NCBI GenBank assembly: GCA_036399055.1
Contig: DASWNX010000002.1
Coordinates: 1 to 64,000 of the forward strand
Direction: 5' to 3'
Length of the DNA stretch: 64,000 nt
From: Jatrophihabitans sp.
Lineage (GTDB): Bacteria; Actinomycetota; Actinomycetes; Mycobacteriales; Jatrophihabitantaceae
Shown piece by piece: positions 44,575 through 53,333 of the stretch. The translations under genes were made by a program, and so were the position numbers. How positions within the stretch are numbered: the first letter of the stretch is position 1; each line of letters starts with the position of its first letter. The notes below the pieces were generated by a model. That model worked only from the letters and a program-made list of their open reading frames with translations, did not search any database and was not told where the DNA came from.

Positions 44575-45300
44575 ATGGACATCAGCACGGTGGTCGACAC
44601 GACCGGTGATGTTCCACGCGCCCGCCGCCTCTCAGAGAGCACGACCGCAACAGGGTTGATCGTCGTCGACAGCCATCCGGTCACCCGGCTCGGCTTGACC
44701 CTGATGGTGAACGGGCAGTCTGATATGCGCACTGTCGGCGAGGCCGGAACCGCGGCCGAGGCGATCGGCCTGATCAGCGCGTTGCGGCCGGACGTGGTCA
44801 CGATCGGGCTGTCGCTGCCCGATCGCCCCGGCCTTGAACTGGCCGCTGAACTGCGCGATCGATTTGAAGGCCTGGGCATCGTGATCTTCACCGCTCGCGG
44901 CGAGGACGACGTGCTGTTTCGCGCACTGGAGACCGGCGCCTCCGCGTTCGTGTCCAAGACGGCGTCATCACCGGAGATCCTCGGCGCCATCAGGCACGCC
45001 GCGGTCGCCGCGTCCTGCTTCAGCTCCCGAGGGTTGGCCGCCGCCCTGCGACGACGCCAGCTCGCTCCTGCGTTGCCCGTGCTCAGCGAGCGGGAACGCC
45101 AGGTGCTCAACCTGCTGCTGGCCGGGCTCTCGGTGCCCGACCTTGCCGGCCGGCTGCACATCAGCGTCTCGACCGCCAAGACCTATGTCGCCCGTCTCTA
45201 CGACAAGCTCGGGGCCAACAGCAAGGCGCAGGCGCTGCTGACCGCGGTCAGGTTGGGACTCGTCGAAAGCGCCCCGGCTCCGGCGCGGTCCGGCGTCTGA
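44575..45300 (+). CDS. LuxR-family regulator with degenerate receiver domain
   Basis: 241 residues: NarL-type receiver (about 27-140) plus LuxR HTH (LSERERQVLNLLLAGLSVPD, ISVSTAKTYVARLYDKLG). The receiver lacks the phospho-acceptor: the usual Asp position is Gly78 (DVVTIGLSLPD), and the acidic pair is D32-S33 (VVDSHP). The switch Thr106 and K128 remain. It therefore probably acts without phosphorylation. The ATG follows GGGGG. It stands divergent from the pilus operon and is a good candidate for its regulator. Confidence 0.9.
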   Translation: MDISTVVDTTGDVPRARRLSESTTATGLIVVDSHPVTRLGLTLMVNGQSDMRTVGEAGTAAEAIGLISALRPDVVTIGLSLPDRPGLELAAELRDRFEGLGIVIFTARGEDDVLFRALETGASAFVSKTASSPEILGAIRHAAVAASCFSSRGLAAALRRRQLAPALPVLSERERQVLNLLLAGLSVPDLAGRLHISVSTAKTYVARLYDKLGANSKAQALLTAVRLGLVESAPAPARSGV

Positions 45301-45304
45301 GACA

Positions 45305-45348
45305 GTTCGCCGTCAGGCGGGGTTCGCCGTCAGGCGGGGTTCGCCGTC
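45305..45348 (+). repeat. 17-bp tandem repeat between convergent genes
   Basis: GTTCGCCGTCAGGCGGG occurs at 45305-45321 and 45322-45338, then a 10-base part copy. Each unit can fold as a small CGCC/GGCG hairpin, so the repeat may end transcription of the regulator and of the convergent PfkB gene. Confidence 0.8.
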
Positions 45349-45362
45349 CCGGCCACGCGGTC

Positions 45363-46412
45363 TCAGGCGTCCGACGTGCGAGCGATGGTCGCACTGGCCC
45401 GGCGCACCGTCGGCGCCCGGCCGGCCGGAAGGCAGTCGGCCAGGAACTCATAGCTGTGGAGCAGGACGCCGGCAGCCCGCGAGCCCCTCGCGGCCTGGCT
45501 CTGGACGGCGTGCAGCCAGTCGGCGATGTCGCCCCAGCCGGGAGCGGCCAACGAGCCGCCCATCTGCTGCACCGACAGCGCCGCGCACAGGTTGCCGAAC
45601 GCCAGCCGGTGACGCAACGGCCAGTTCCGCAACGTCGCCAGCACGAACGCCGCCGCGAAGACGTCGCCGGCGCCGGTGGCGTCGACCGCGTTGACCGGGA
45701 GCGAGGGCACCCACTCCTCCTCGCCGGTGAGCGAGTCGATCGCGATCGAGCCCTGGCCCCCGCAGGTCACCACCACCACCGGTACCGAGTCGGCCAGCTG
45801 GAGGAGCGCCGCGCGCGGGTCGTCGGTGCGGGTGTAGGCCATCGCCTCGGTGCTGTTGGGCAGGAACGCATGCAGTTCAGCCAGCTGCTGCAGCACGTCA
45901 GCTGACCACTGCTGGCTCGGATCCCAACCGACGTCGCCGAACAGCAGCATGCCCCGCTTGTGGGCGGTGCTCACCCATGCCTCCGGCTCCTGGCCCAGGT
46001 GCACCACACCGGCGGCCGCCGACGGCGGGTCGGCCAGCAAGGTGCTGGCCGAGATCGGCGACGGGTGGCTGTGGGTGACCATCGCGCGGTCGCGCTGCAC
46101 CGCCAAGGACACCGTCACCGGAGAGTGCCAGTGGGCCAGCCGCTTGGACCGGGACAGGTCCACGCCCTCCTGCTCGGCCAGCGTCCGCCACAGGAAGTCG
46201 CCGTAGACGTCGTCGCCGAACACCGCGGCCAGGCCCGTGCGCAGCCCCAGCCGGCTCGCCGCCACTGCCAGGTTGGCGACTCCGCCGGGGCAGGAGCCCA
46301 TGCCCTCGGCGAGCAGCTCGGTGCCCTGGGTAGGCAGCGCGGGCAGTCCGGTCAGCACCACGTCGAAGAACACGGTGCCCTGCATGATCACGTCGAAATC
46401 CGGCTCGGTCAC
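45363..46412 (-). CDS. PfkB-family carbohydrate kinase
   Basis: 349 residues of the ribokinase/PfkB fold: N-terminal GSCPGGVANLAVAASRLG sugar-binding motif and the C-terminal catalytic DATGAGDVFAAAF. It phosphorylates a sugar or nucleoside; the substrate is unknown. A GTG at 46412 with GAGG upstream is chosen; a GTG at 46427 is the other option. It is divergent from a GH4 glycosidase with only about 50 bases between, suggesting joint use of a sugar-phosphate. Confidence 0.88.
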   Translation of the reverse strand: MTEPDFDVIMQGTVFFDVVLTGLPALPTQGTELLAEGMGSCPGGVANLAVAASRLGLRTGLAAVFGDDVYGDFLWRTLAEQEGVDLSRSKRLAHWHSPVTVSLAVQRDRAMVTHSHPSPISASTLLADPPSAAAGVVHLGQEPEAWVSTAHKRGMLLFGDVGWDPSQQWSADVLQQLAELHAFLPNSTEAMAYTRTDDPRAALLQLADSVPVVVVTCGGQGSIAIDSLTGEEEWVPSLPVNAVDATGAGDVFAAAFVLATLRNWPLRHRLAFGNLCAALSVQQMGGSLAAPGWGDIADWLHAVQSQAARGSRAAGVLLHSYEFLADCLPAGRAPTVRRASATIARTSDA

Positions 46413-46461
46413 ATTTACCTCGCTCACCTGTATGAGAGTGCCACCTCTAGGGTCTTCTCAC

Positions 46462-47817
46462 ATGCGACTGGTGCTGGTGGGAGGTGGCGGCTTTCGGGTC
46501 CCGCTGGTGTACCGGGCGCTGCGCCGCCGTCCTGAGCTTGCGATCACCGAACTGGTGCTCTGCGATGTCGAGGCTGCCCGGCTGGCCGCGATCGGACACG
46601 TCCTGCCACCGGACCCGGCGATCCGGATCAGGCTGGAGACCGATCTGACCGAGGCCGTCCGCGGCGCCGACTTCGTGTTCTCGGCGATCCGGGTCGGCGG
46701 AGCGGCCGGTCGGGTGGCCGATGAGCGCCGGGCGCTGTCGGCCGGTGTGCTGGGCCAGGAGACGGTGGGCGCCGGCGGCCTGGCCTATGGGCTGCGGACC
46801 CTGCCGGTCGCGCTGGAGCTGGCTCGCGCGGTCGCTGACCTCGCGCCGACGGCTTGGCTGATCAACTTCACCAATCCGGCCGGCATGATCACCGAGGCCA
46901 GCCAGGCGGTGCTGGGCAACCGGGTGATCGGGATCTGCGACTCGCCGGTGGGGTTGGTCCGACGGGTCTGCCGGGCGCTGGGAGTGCCCGAGGCCGAGCT
47001 TCGCACCGGTCGGGTGGCGCCTGACTACGCCGGCGTCAACCACCTGGGCTGGTTGCGCTCGCTGCGCCGGGACGGCGTCGACCTGCTGCCGGACCTGCTC
47101 GGCTCCGACGCCCGCATCGAGTCCTTCGAGGAGGGCCGGTTGTTCGGCGCGCCGCTGCTGCGGGCGCTGGGCGCGGTTCCCAACGAGTACCTGCACTACT
47201 ACTACAACACCGCCGAGGTGCTCGCGGCGCTGGCCCAGGGCTCGACCAGGGGCGAGTTCCTGCTGCGGGAGCAGCAGGACTTCTATGCCGCCGCGGCGGC
47301 CCGGCCGGCTGAGGCGCCCGCGCTGTGGGAGGCGACCAGACGCCGCCGGGAGCAGAGCTACCTCGCCGAAGCGCGCGCTGCCGAGCAGCCTCGCGACGAG
47401 CAGGACCTGGCCGGCGGCGGCTATGAGGAGGTGGCGCTGGATCTGATGCAGGCCCTGTCCGGCGGGCCGGCAGCCCGGCTGATCGTGAACGTGGCCAATG
47501 GCGCCACGCTGCCCGAGCTACCGGCAGAGCTGGTGATCGAAGCGCCCTGCCAGGTCGATTCGACCGGCGCCCGGCCGCTGCCGATGGCCGGGCTGGAGCT
47601 GCACCAGCTGGGCCTGATCGCCGCGGTGCGAGCCGCCGAGCGCGCCGCCATCGAGGCGGTGCGCACCGGCTCCTATCAGGCGGCGCTGCGCGCGTTTGCC
47701 CTGTCGCCGCTGGTGAACTCGACCCGGATCGCCCAGCGGCTGCTGGAGGATCTGCTGCGAGCCGACCCGGCGCTGGCCCGGCTGCTGCGCTCAATCCCTG
47801 ACCGCAGCGCGAAGTGA
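46462..47817 (+). CDS. GH4 family glycosidase (6-phospho-beta-glucosidase-like)
   Basis: 451 residues. NAD-binding start LVLVGGGGFRVPLVYRAL, the metal-ligand Cys in GICDSPVGL, INFTNPAGMITEA and the His-containing motif VNHLGWL are GH4 hallmarks. GH4 enzymes need NAD and a divalent metal and cleave by an oxidation-elimination route, often on 6-phospho-sugars. No PTS genes are nearby; the divergent PfkB kinase could supply phosphorylated substrate, which is inference. Confidence 0.9.
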   Translation: MRLVLVGGGGFRVPLVYRALRRRPELAITELVLCDVEAARLAAIGHVLPPDPAIRIRLETDLTEAVRGADFVFSAIRVGGAAGRVADERRALSAGVLGQETVGAGGLAYGLRTLPVALELARAVADLAPTAWLINFTNPAGMITEASQAVLGNRVIGICDSPVGLVRRVCRALGVPEAELRTGRVAPDYAGVNHLGWLRSLRRDGVDLLPDLLGSDARIESFEEGRLFGAPLLRALGAVPNEYLHYYYNTAEVLAALAQGSTRGEFLLREQQDFYAAAAARPAEAPALWEATRRRREQSYLAEARAAEQPRDEQDLAGGGYEEVALDLMQALSGGPAARLIVNVANGATLPELPAELVIEAPCQVDSTGARPLPMAGLELHQLGLIAAVRAAERAAIEAVRTGSYQAALRAFALSPLVNSTRIAQRLLEDLLRADPALARLLRSIPDRSAK

Positions 47818-47867
47818 CGGTCATGCAGCGGGCATGCGCCGGCTCGTGATCCGCGACGGGCGCCGCG

Positions 47868-50800
47868 CTAGGAGTCAGAGGACGAGCCGGTCCCGCCTTC
47901 CAGGTCGCCCTCGGTGTCGAGGAATGCCTGCTGCAGCGCCGCGAGGGTGTCGGGGTCGGGGTGCTCCCACATCTTGCGCTGGGCGGCCTCCAGCAACCGC
48001 TCGGCGATCCCGTGCAACGCCCACGGGTTCGACTCGGCGAAGAACTTCTGCAACTGAGGGTCGAGCACGTAGGTCTGGGCGAGCTTCTCATACATCCAGT
48101 CGGCCACCACCCCCGCAGTGGCGTCATAGCCGAACAGGTAGTCCACGGTGGCGGCCAGCTCGAAGGCGCCCTTGTAGCCGTGTCGCTGCATCGCATCCAG
48201 CCAGCGCGGGTTGACCACCCGGGCCCGGAAGATCCGCGCCGTCTCCTCCGACAGCGTCCGGGTGCGGACCGCGTCCGGGTTGGTGCTGTCACCGATGTAG
48301 GCGGCGGGCGCGGTGCCGGTCAGGGCCCGCACAGTGGCCACCATGCCCCCGTGATACTGGAAGTAGTCATCGGAGTCGGCGATGTCGTGCTCGCGGCTGT
48401 CGACGTTCTTCGCAGCGATGCTGATCCGGCGGTAGGCGTTCTCCATGTCGGGGCGGGCTTGGATGCCCTCCACCCCGCGGCCGTAGGCATAACCGCCCCA
48501 GGCCGCGTAGACCTCGGCCAGGTCGGCGTCGTCACGCCAGTTTCGGCTGTCCAGCAAAGGCAACAGGCCCGCGCCGTAGGCGCCGGGCTTGGAGCCGAAC
48601 ACCCGCAGGGTGGCCCGCCGCTGATCACCGTGGGCAGCCAGGTCCGCCTGGGCGTGCGCCCGGATGAAGTTCTGCTCGAGCGGCTCGTCCTGATCGGCGA
48701 CCAGTCGCACCGCGTCGTCGAGCATCGCCACCACGTGCGGGAAGGCGTCGCGGAAGAAGCCGGAGATCCGGACGGTGACGTCGATCCGAGGCCGGTCTAG
48801 CTCGGCCAGGCTGATCAACTCCAGGCCCGAGACCCGCCGCGACGCCTCGTCCCAGACCGGTCGCACCCCGAGCAGCGCCAGGATCTCGGCCACGTCGTCA
48901 CCGGCAGTGCGCATCGCCGAGGTCCCCCAGGCCGACAGGCCGACCGAGCGCGGCCAGTCGCCGGTGTCGGCGCGGTAGCGGGCCAGCAGCGAGTCGGCCA
49001 TCGCCTGGCCGGTCTCCCACGCCAACCGGCTCGGGATCGCCTTCGGGTCCACGGAGTAGAAGTTGCGACCGGTCGGCAGCACATTGATCAACCCTCGCAA
49101 GGGTGAACCGCTCGGGCCGGCCGGCACGTAGCCACCGTCCAGGGCGTGCAGCACATTGGTCAGCTCATCGGTGGTGCGAGCGAGCCGGGGCACCACCTCG
49201 GACGCGGCGAAGGCCAGCACCTCGCTGACCAGCGCGACCCGGCCGTCACCGGCGCCGAGAATCTCGCCGGCCACCGCGCCGGCCGCGTCGACGCGCCAGT
49301 CCCGGGCCTCCATCGCCGCGACCAGCCGGTGCGCCAGGTCCTCGGCCTCATCGACGTCGGTCCGGGCCTCGTCACCCTGCTCGGACAACCCCAACGCCTC
49401 ACGCAGTCCCGGCAGCGCCGCCGCCTGACCGCCCCAGACCTGCTTGGCCCGCAGCATCGCCAGCACCAGGTTGACCCGGGCCTCGCCCTGCGGCGCCTGA
49501 CCGAGGATGTGCAGGCCGTCGCGGATCTGGACGTCCTTGATCTCGCAGAGCCAGCCGTCGATGTGCAGGATGAACTCGTCGAACTCCGCATCATGCGGAC
49601 GGTCGGCCAGGCCAAGGTCGTGGTCGAGCTTGGCGGCCTGGATCAACGTCCAGATCTGGGCCCGGATGGCCGGCAGCTTCGCCGGGTCCATCGCGGCGAT
49701 GCTGGCGTGCTCGTCCAGCAGCTGCTCCAGCCGGGTGATGTCGCCGTAACTCTCGGCTCGCGCCATCGGCGGGATCAGGTGATCGACCAGGGTGGCGTGC
49801 GCGCGGCGCTTGGCCTGGGTGCCCTCCCCCGGGTCGTTCACCAGGAACGGGTAGATCAACGGCAGCTCACCGAGCGCGGCGTCGGTGGCGCAGGAGGCGG
49901 ACATGCCGGCCCCCTTGCCCGGCAGCCATTCCAGGTTGCCGTGCTTGCCCACATGCACCACGGCGTGCGCGCCGAAGTCCTCGGCCAGCCACCGGTAGGC
50001 GGCGAAGTAGTGGTGGCTCGGCGGCAGGTCCGGGTCGTGATAGATCGCCACCGGGTTCTCGCCGAAGCCCCGTGGCGGCTGCACCATCACCACCACGTTG
50101 CCGGCCCGCAAGCCGGCCAGCACGATCTCGCCTTGGGAGTCCTGGCTGAAGTCGACGAACAGCGTGCCGGGCGCGGCGCCCCAGTGCTGCTCGATGCCCT
50201 CGCGCAGATCGGCCGGCAGGGTGTCATACCAGCGCCGGTAGTCCGCGGCGGTGATCCGCACCGGGTTGCCCGCCAGCTGCTCGGCGGTCAACCAGTCCTG
50301 ATCCTGGCCGCCGGCCGCGATCAGCGCGTGGATCAGCGCGTCGCCGTCGAGCGCGCTCACACCGGGCAGGGCGTCCGGGCCGTCGACCGGGCCGATGTCA
50401 TAGCCCTGCTCGCGCATCGCGGTCAGCAGCCGGACGACGCTGGCCGGGGTGTCCAGCCCGACCGCGTTCCCGATCCGGGAATGCTTGGTGGGATAGGCCG
50501 AAAGCATCACCGCGATCTTGCGCTGGGCCGGCGGGATGTGGCGCAGCCGGGCATGCCGGACCGCGATGCCGGCGACCCGGTCGGCCCGCTCGGGGTCAGC
50601 GACGTAGACCGTCAACCCGTCAGCGTCGACCTCTTTGAACGAGAACGGCACCGTGATCAACCGGCCGTCGAACTCGGGGATCGCGACCTGGGTGGCGGCG
50701 TCCAGCGGAGACAACCCGTCGCCGTTGGCCAGCCAGCTCTCCCGCGAGCTGGTCAGGCACAGCCCCTGCAGGATGGGAACGTCGAGTGCCGCCAGGGCGC

Positions 50801-51500
50801 CGACGTCCCAGGCTTCGTCATCGCCGCCGGCCGAGGCGGCAGCCGGCTTGGTCCCGCCGGCGGCCAGCACCGTCACCACCAGCGCGTCGGCGGCGCCCAG
50901 CGTGCTCAGCAGCTCTGGCTCGGCCGCCCGCAGCGAGGCGCAGAAGACCGGCAACGCTCGGCCGCCCTTGCCCTCGATGGCCTCGCACAGCGCGTGCACG
51001 AACGCGGTGTTGCCGGCGACGTGATGGGCGCGGTAGTACAGAACGGCGACTGTCGGCCCTTCGGTCGCGCGGGACTGCCGCTCTAGCACCCCCCACAGTG
51101 GGGTGCTGGCCGGCGGCTCGAAGCCGTGCCCGGTCAGCAGGACGGTGTCGGACAGGAATCGGTGCAGCTGGCCCAGATTGCCCGGGCCGCCCTCTGCCAG
51201 GTAAGCGTGAGCCTCGGCAGACACGCCGTAGGGCACGGTCGACAGCTTCATCAGCTCCGCGTCCGGCTGCTGCTCGCCGCCGAGCACGACCACGGGTCGG
51301 CCGCTGGCCAGCAGCGCGTCGATGCCGGCCTCCCACATCCGGTAACCGCCCAGGATGCGCACCACGGCCAGCTCCACGCCGACGAGCAGGTCGGGCAGGT
51401 CCTCGGCCTCGGTTCGAGCCGGATTGGCCAGCCGGTAGTCGGCGCCGCTGGCTCGGGCGCTGAGCAGATCGGTGTCCGAGGTCGAGAGCAGCAGGATCAC
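47868..51500 (-). CDS. cobN: cobaltochelatase subunit CobN
   Basis: Large subunit of the aerobic ATP-dependent chelatase that inserts cobalt into hydrogenobyrinic acid a,c-diamide. 1210 residues, normal for CobN. Family motifs are visible, such as HVGKHGNLEWLPGKGAGMS, PFLVNDPGEGTQAKRRAHA, LPTGRNFYSVDPKAIPS and GGDSTNPDAVR-like text (YIGDSTNPDAVRTRT). The GTG start at 51500 has GGGGAGG upstream, lying in the expression platform of a cobalamin riboswitch. A Ser/Asp tail ends the protein. CobS and CobT are not in the window. Confidence 0.96.
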   Translation of the reverse strand: MILLLSTSDTDLLSARASGADYRLANPARTEAEDLPDLLVGVELAVVRILGGYRMWEAGIDALLASGRPVVVLGGEQQPDAELMKLSTVPYGVSAEAHAYLAEGGPGNLGQLHRFLSDTVLLTGHGFEPPASTPLWGVLERQSRATEGPTVAVLYYRAHHVAGNTAFVHALCEAIEGKGGRALPVFCASLRAAEPELLSTLGAADALVVTVLAAGGTKPAAASAGGDDEAWDVGALAALDVPILQGLCLTSSRESWLANGDGLSPLDAATQVAIPEFDGRLITVPFSFKEVDADGLTVYVADPERADRVAGIAVRHARLRHIPPAQRKIAVMLSAYPTKHSRIGNAVGLDTPASVVRLLTAMREQGYDIGPVDGPDALPGVSALDGDALIHALIAAGGQDQDWLTAEQLAGNPVRITAADYRRWYDTLPADLREGIEQHWGAAPGTLFVDFSQDSQGEIVLAGLRAGNVVVMVQPPRGFGENPVAIYHDPDLPPSHHYFAAYRWLAEDFGAHAVVHVGKHGNLEWLPGKGAGMSASCATDAALGELPLIYPFLVNDPGEGTQAKRRAHATLVDHLIPPMARAESYGDITRLEQLLDEHASIAAMDPAKLPAIRAQIWTLIQAAKLDHDLGLADRPHDAEFDEFILHIDGWLCEIKDVQIRDGLHILGQAPQGEARVNLVLAMLRAKQVWGGQAAALPGLREALGLSEQGDEARTDVDEAEDLAHRLVAAMEARDWRVDAAGAVAGEILGAGDGRVALVSEVLAFAASEVVPRLARTTDELTNVLHALDGGYVPAGPSGSPLRGLINVLPTGRNFYSVDPKAIPSRLAWETGQAMADSLLARYRADTGDWPRSVGLSAWGTSAMRTAGDDVAEILALLGVRPVWDEASRRVSGLELISLAELDRPRIDVTVRISGFFRDAFPHVVAMLDDAVRLVADQDEPLEQNFIRAHAQADLAAHGDQRRATLRVFGSKPGAYGAGLLPLLDSRNWRDDADLAEVYAAWGGYAYGRGVEGIQARPDMENAYRRISIAAKNVDSREHDIADSDDYFQYHGGMVATVRALTGTAPAAYIGDSTNPDAVRTRTLSEETARIFRARVVNPRWLDAMQRHGYKGAFELAATVDYLFGYDATAGVVADWMYEKLAQTYVLDPQLQKFFAESNPWALHGIAERLLEAAQRKMWEHPDPDTLAALQQAFLDTEGDLEGGTGSSSDS

Positions 51501-51540
51501 AGTGTTCCTCCCCGGGGTCCGCGCCCCTGGCGTGTAGGTA

Positions 51541-51660
51541 AGCGGCCGGTTGGAGTGTCTGGCTCCTCCGAAAGACTCGGAGTCACAGTGGCGGGACCGC
51601 GCCGGGATTGCACCGGCTTCCTCCAGCGTGGCCGCTAGGCGGGCTAACTGTAGCTGGCCG
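51541..51660 (-). promoter_or_regulatory. cobalamin riboswitch upstream of cobN
   Basis: Read on the minus strand, the leader holds the conserved aptamer blocks in order: GGAAGCCGGTGCAATCCCGG, GCGGTCCCGCCACTGTGA, a hairpin, and GAGCCAGACACTC. Downstream a GGGG...CCCC stem lies directly before the GGGGAGG ribosome binding site, so the CCCC arm could instead mask it when B12 is bound. Translational control of cobN by adenosylcobalamin is expected. Confidence 0.92.
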
Positions 51661-51679
51661 GATCTCACCGGCCGGCACG

Positions 51680-53023
51680 TCACATCACTTCGGGCACGGT
51701 GCTGGGAACCCGGATGATGACCTCCAGCCGCTCGATGGCCTGCTGCGCCAAGGCCAGCGCCTCGGCTGCGGTGCCGGCGTGAGCGCGGGCCTGAGCCAGC
51801 CGCGAGTGCGAGCTCTGCAGGCCGTTGAGCTCGGTTCCGGGCGGAAGCGGCCACTTGACGGTGACACCGTCAGGATGCGGTCCGTCGACTCCGGCTATCT
51901 CCACCAGGACACCGGACGGCGGGGCGACGGCGAACCAGATGGCCTCGCACCTGGGAGCGCGGTCGGGGTCCTGCAGTGTCGAGCGGATGCTTGGGAGCAC
52001 CTTCTCGCCCATCATCTGGCGCCACTGGTTCTTGACCAGGTCGACACCGGTGGCGTCGGTGACCAGATCCCAGATGGAGTCGCCGCCGAAGCGCAGGTGA
52101 GTCTCGATGAGTCGCGGGCCGGACTGGGTGAGGACGATCTCGGTGTGGGTCGGGCCGAACTCGACGCCGAGCGCGTCGAGTGCTCGGCACACGTGCGCGC
52201 CGATCGCCTCCACGTCCTCGGGGTCCAGCGGGGCGGGCATCACGTGCCCGAGCTCCACCAGGCTGACCGGGTCGGAGTACTTGCGGGTGATGGTCACGAC
52301 CTGGTGCTCGCCCTGCTCGGAGAAGCACTCCACGCTGTACTGGACGCCGGGCAGGAACTTCTCGACTATCACCCGGATCGGCCTGTCGGTGGCTTGGGCG
52401 GTGGCTTGGGTCGGGCTGTCGGTGGCCTGGTTCGGAGTGGTCATCAGGACGGGCGCCGTTCCCTGCGCGCGGGTGATTCCCTGGGCGCGGGCGAAGGCGG
52501 ACGCCGCCTCGGCCGGTTCGGAGATTATCGACACCCCCGCGCTGGCCATGCCGCTGGCCGGTTTCACCACACACGGGTAGCCGTGCGCGGCGGCGAAGTC
52601 CCGCAACTCGGCCTCGTCGCAGACGGTGGCCGAGGGAGTGGACTCGACACCGGCCTCGGCCAGCCGTTGCCGCATGGCGTACTTGTCGTGGACCAGCCGG
52701 ACCGTCTCGGTCGAGTGGGCGGGCAGGCCGAGGGCTTGCCCGACCGCTGCGGCAGCGACCTGACCCTGGTCGCTGAAGCTGCCGATCCGGGTCACCGGTT
52801 GGAGCTGGTGGACCAACCTGGCAAAGGCGACCCACTCATCGACGGAGGCCCCGGCGGGCAGCACGACGATCCGAGCGAGCTTCTCCGGCTCGTCGATCTT
52901 CACCATCTGCTCTGGATCGCAGATCACGCTGGAACTGACGACCTGACCGGAGTCCCTCGCCCAAGTCCGCAGCCGATCGGGGATGTAGTACCCGTTGCCG
53001 AAGATCAACACGTGCTCGGACAT
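51680..53023 (-). CDS. ATP-grasp domain ligase, substrate unknown
   Basis: About 447 residues. An N-terminal Rossmann-like domain (HVLIFGNGYYIPDRLRTWA) precedes the ATP-grasp fold with YPCVVKPASGMASAGV (ATP-binding Lys and Gly loop), KFLPGVQYSVECFS, and the metal-binding IETHLRFGGDSIWDL. Such enzymes join a carboxylate to an amine or thiol through an acyl-phosphate. The ATG at 53023 has AAGGGA at good spacing; 53032 is possible. It lies upstream of the cobalamin riboswitch and so outside its control; its link with B12 synthesis is not evident. Confidence 0.82.
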   Translation of the reverse strand: MSEHVLIFGNGYYIPDRLRTWARDSGQVVSSSVICDPEQMVKIDEPEKLARIVVLPAGASVDEWVAFARLVHQLQPVTRIGSFSDQGQVAAAAVGQALGLPAHSTETVRLVHDKYAMRQRLAEAGVESTPSATVCDEAELRDFAAAHGYPCVVKPASGMASAGVSIISEPAEAASAFARAQGITRAQGTAPVLMTTPNQATDSPTQATAQATDRPIRVIVEKFLPGVQYSVECFSEQGEHQVVTITRKYSDPVSLVELGHVMPAPLDPEDVEAIGAHVCRALDALGVEFGPTHTEIVLTQSGPRLIETHLRFGGDSIWDLVTDATGVDLVKNQWRQMMGEKVLPSIRSTLQDPDRAPRCEAIWFAVAPPSGVLVEIAGVDGPHPDGVTVKWPLPPGTELNGLQSSHSRLAQARAHAGTAAEALALAQQAIERLEVIIRVPSTVPEVM

Positions 53024-53044
53024 CGTCTTCATTCCCTTCGGTTC

Positions 53045-53089
53045 GGGTCGGTCTTGGGTCACGGGTCGGTCTTGGGTCACGGGTCGGTC
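53045..53089 (-). repeat. 18-bp tandem repeat upstream of the ATP-grasp gene
   Basis: GGGTCGGTCTTGGGTCAC is present twice (53045-53062, 53063-53080) and then ten bases of a third copy. It lies just before the start codon in the 310-base divergent gap (53024-53333), where it may affect expression. The rest of the gap holds no gene and probably the two promoters. Confidence 0.8.
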
Positions 53090-53333
53090 CGGGTACGGCT
53101 GGGAGGTCTGGACTCGCGCGGTCGGGTCGATGTCCTGACCACCGCAGGTTAACCGGATCGACCCTGTCGGCGGGGCAAGTCCGGAGGTAATTGCGCGGCG
53201 AGCAGGCAGCCCGAGGAGTCATCCCCAGGCAGCGTCGGCTTCGACCGTGAGCCGGTTGTCCACAGGGGATTGTCGATATCCACAAAGTGGAAATCCCGTC
53301 TTCTACGGCACGAAGCCGATTAAATTGAGCGAC

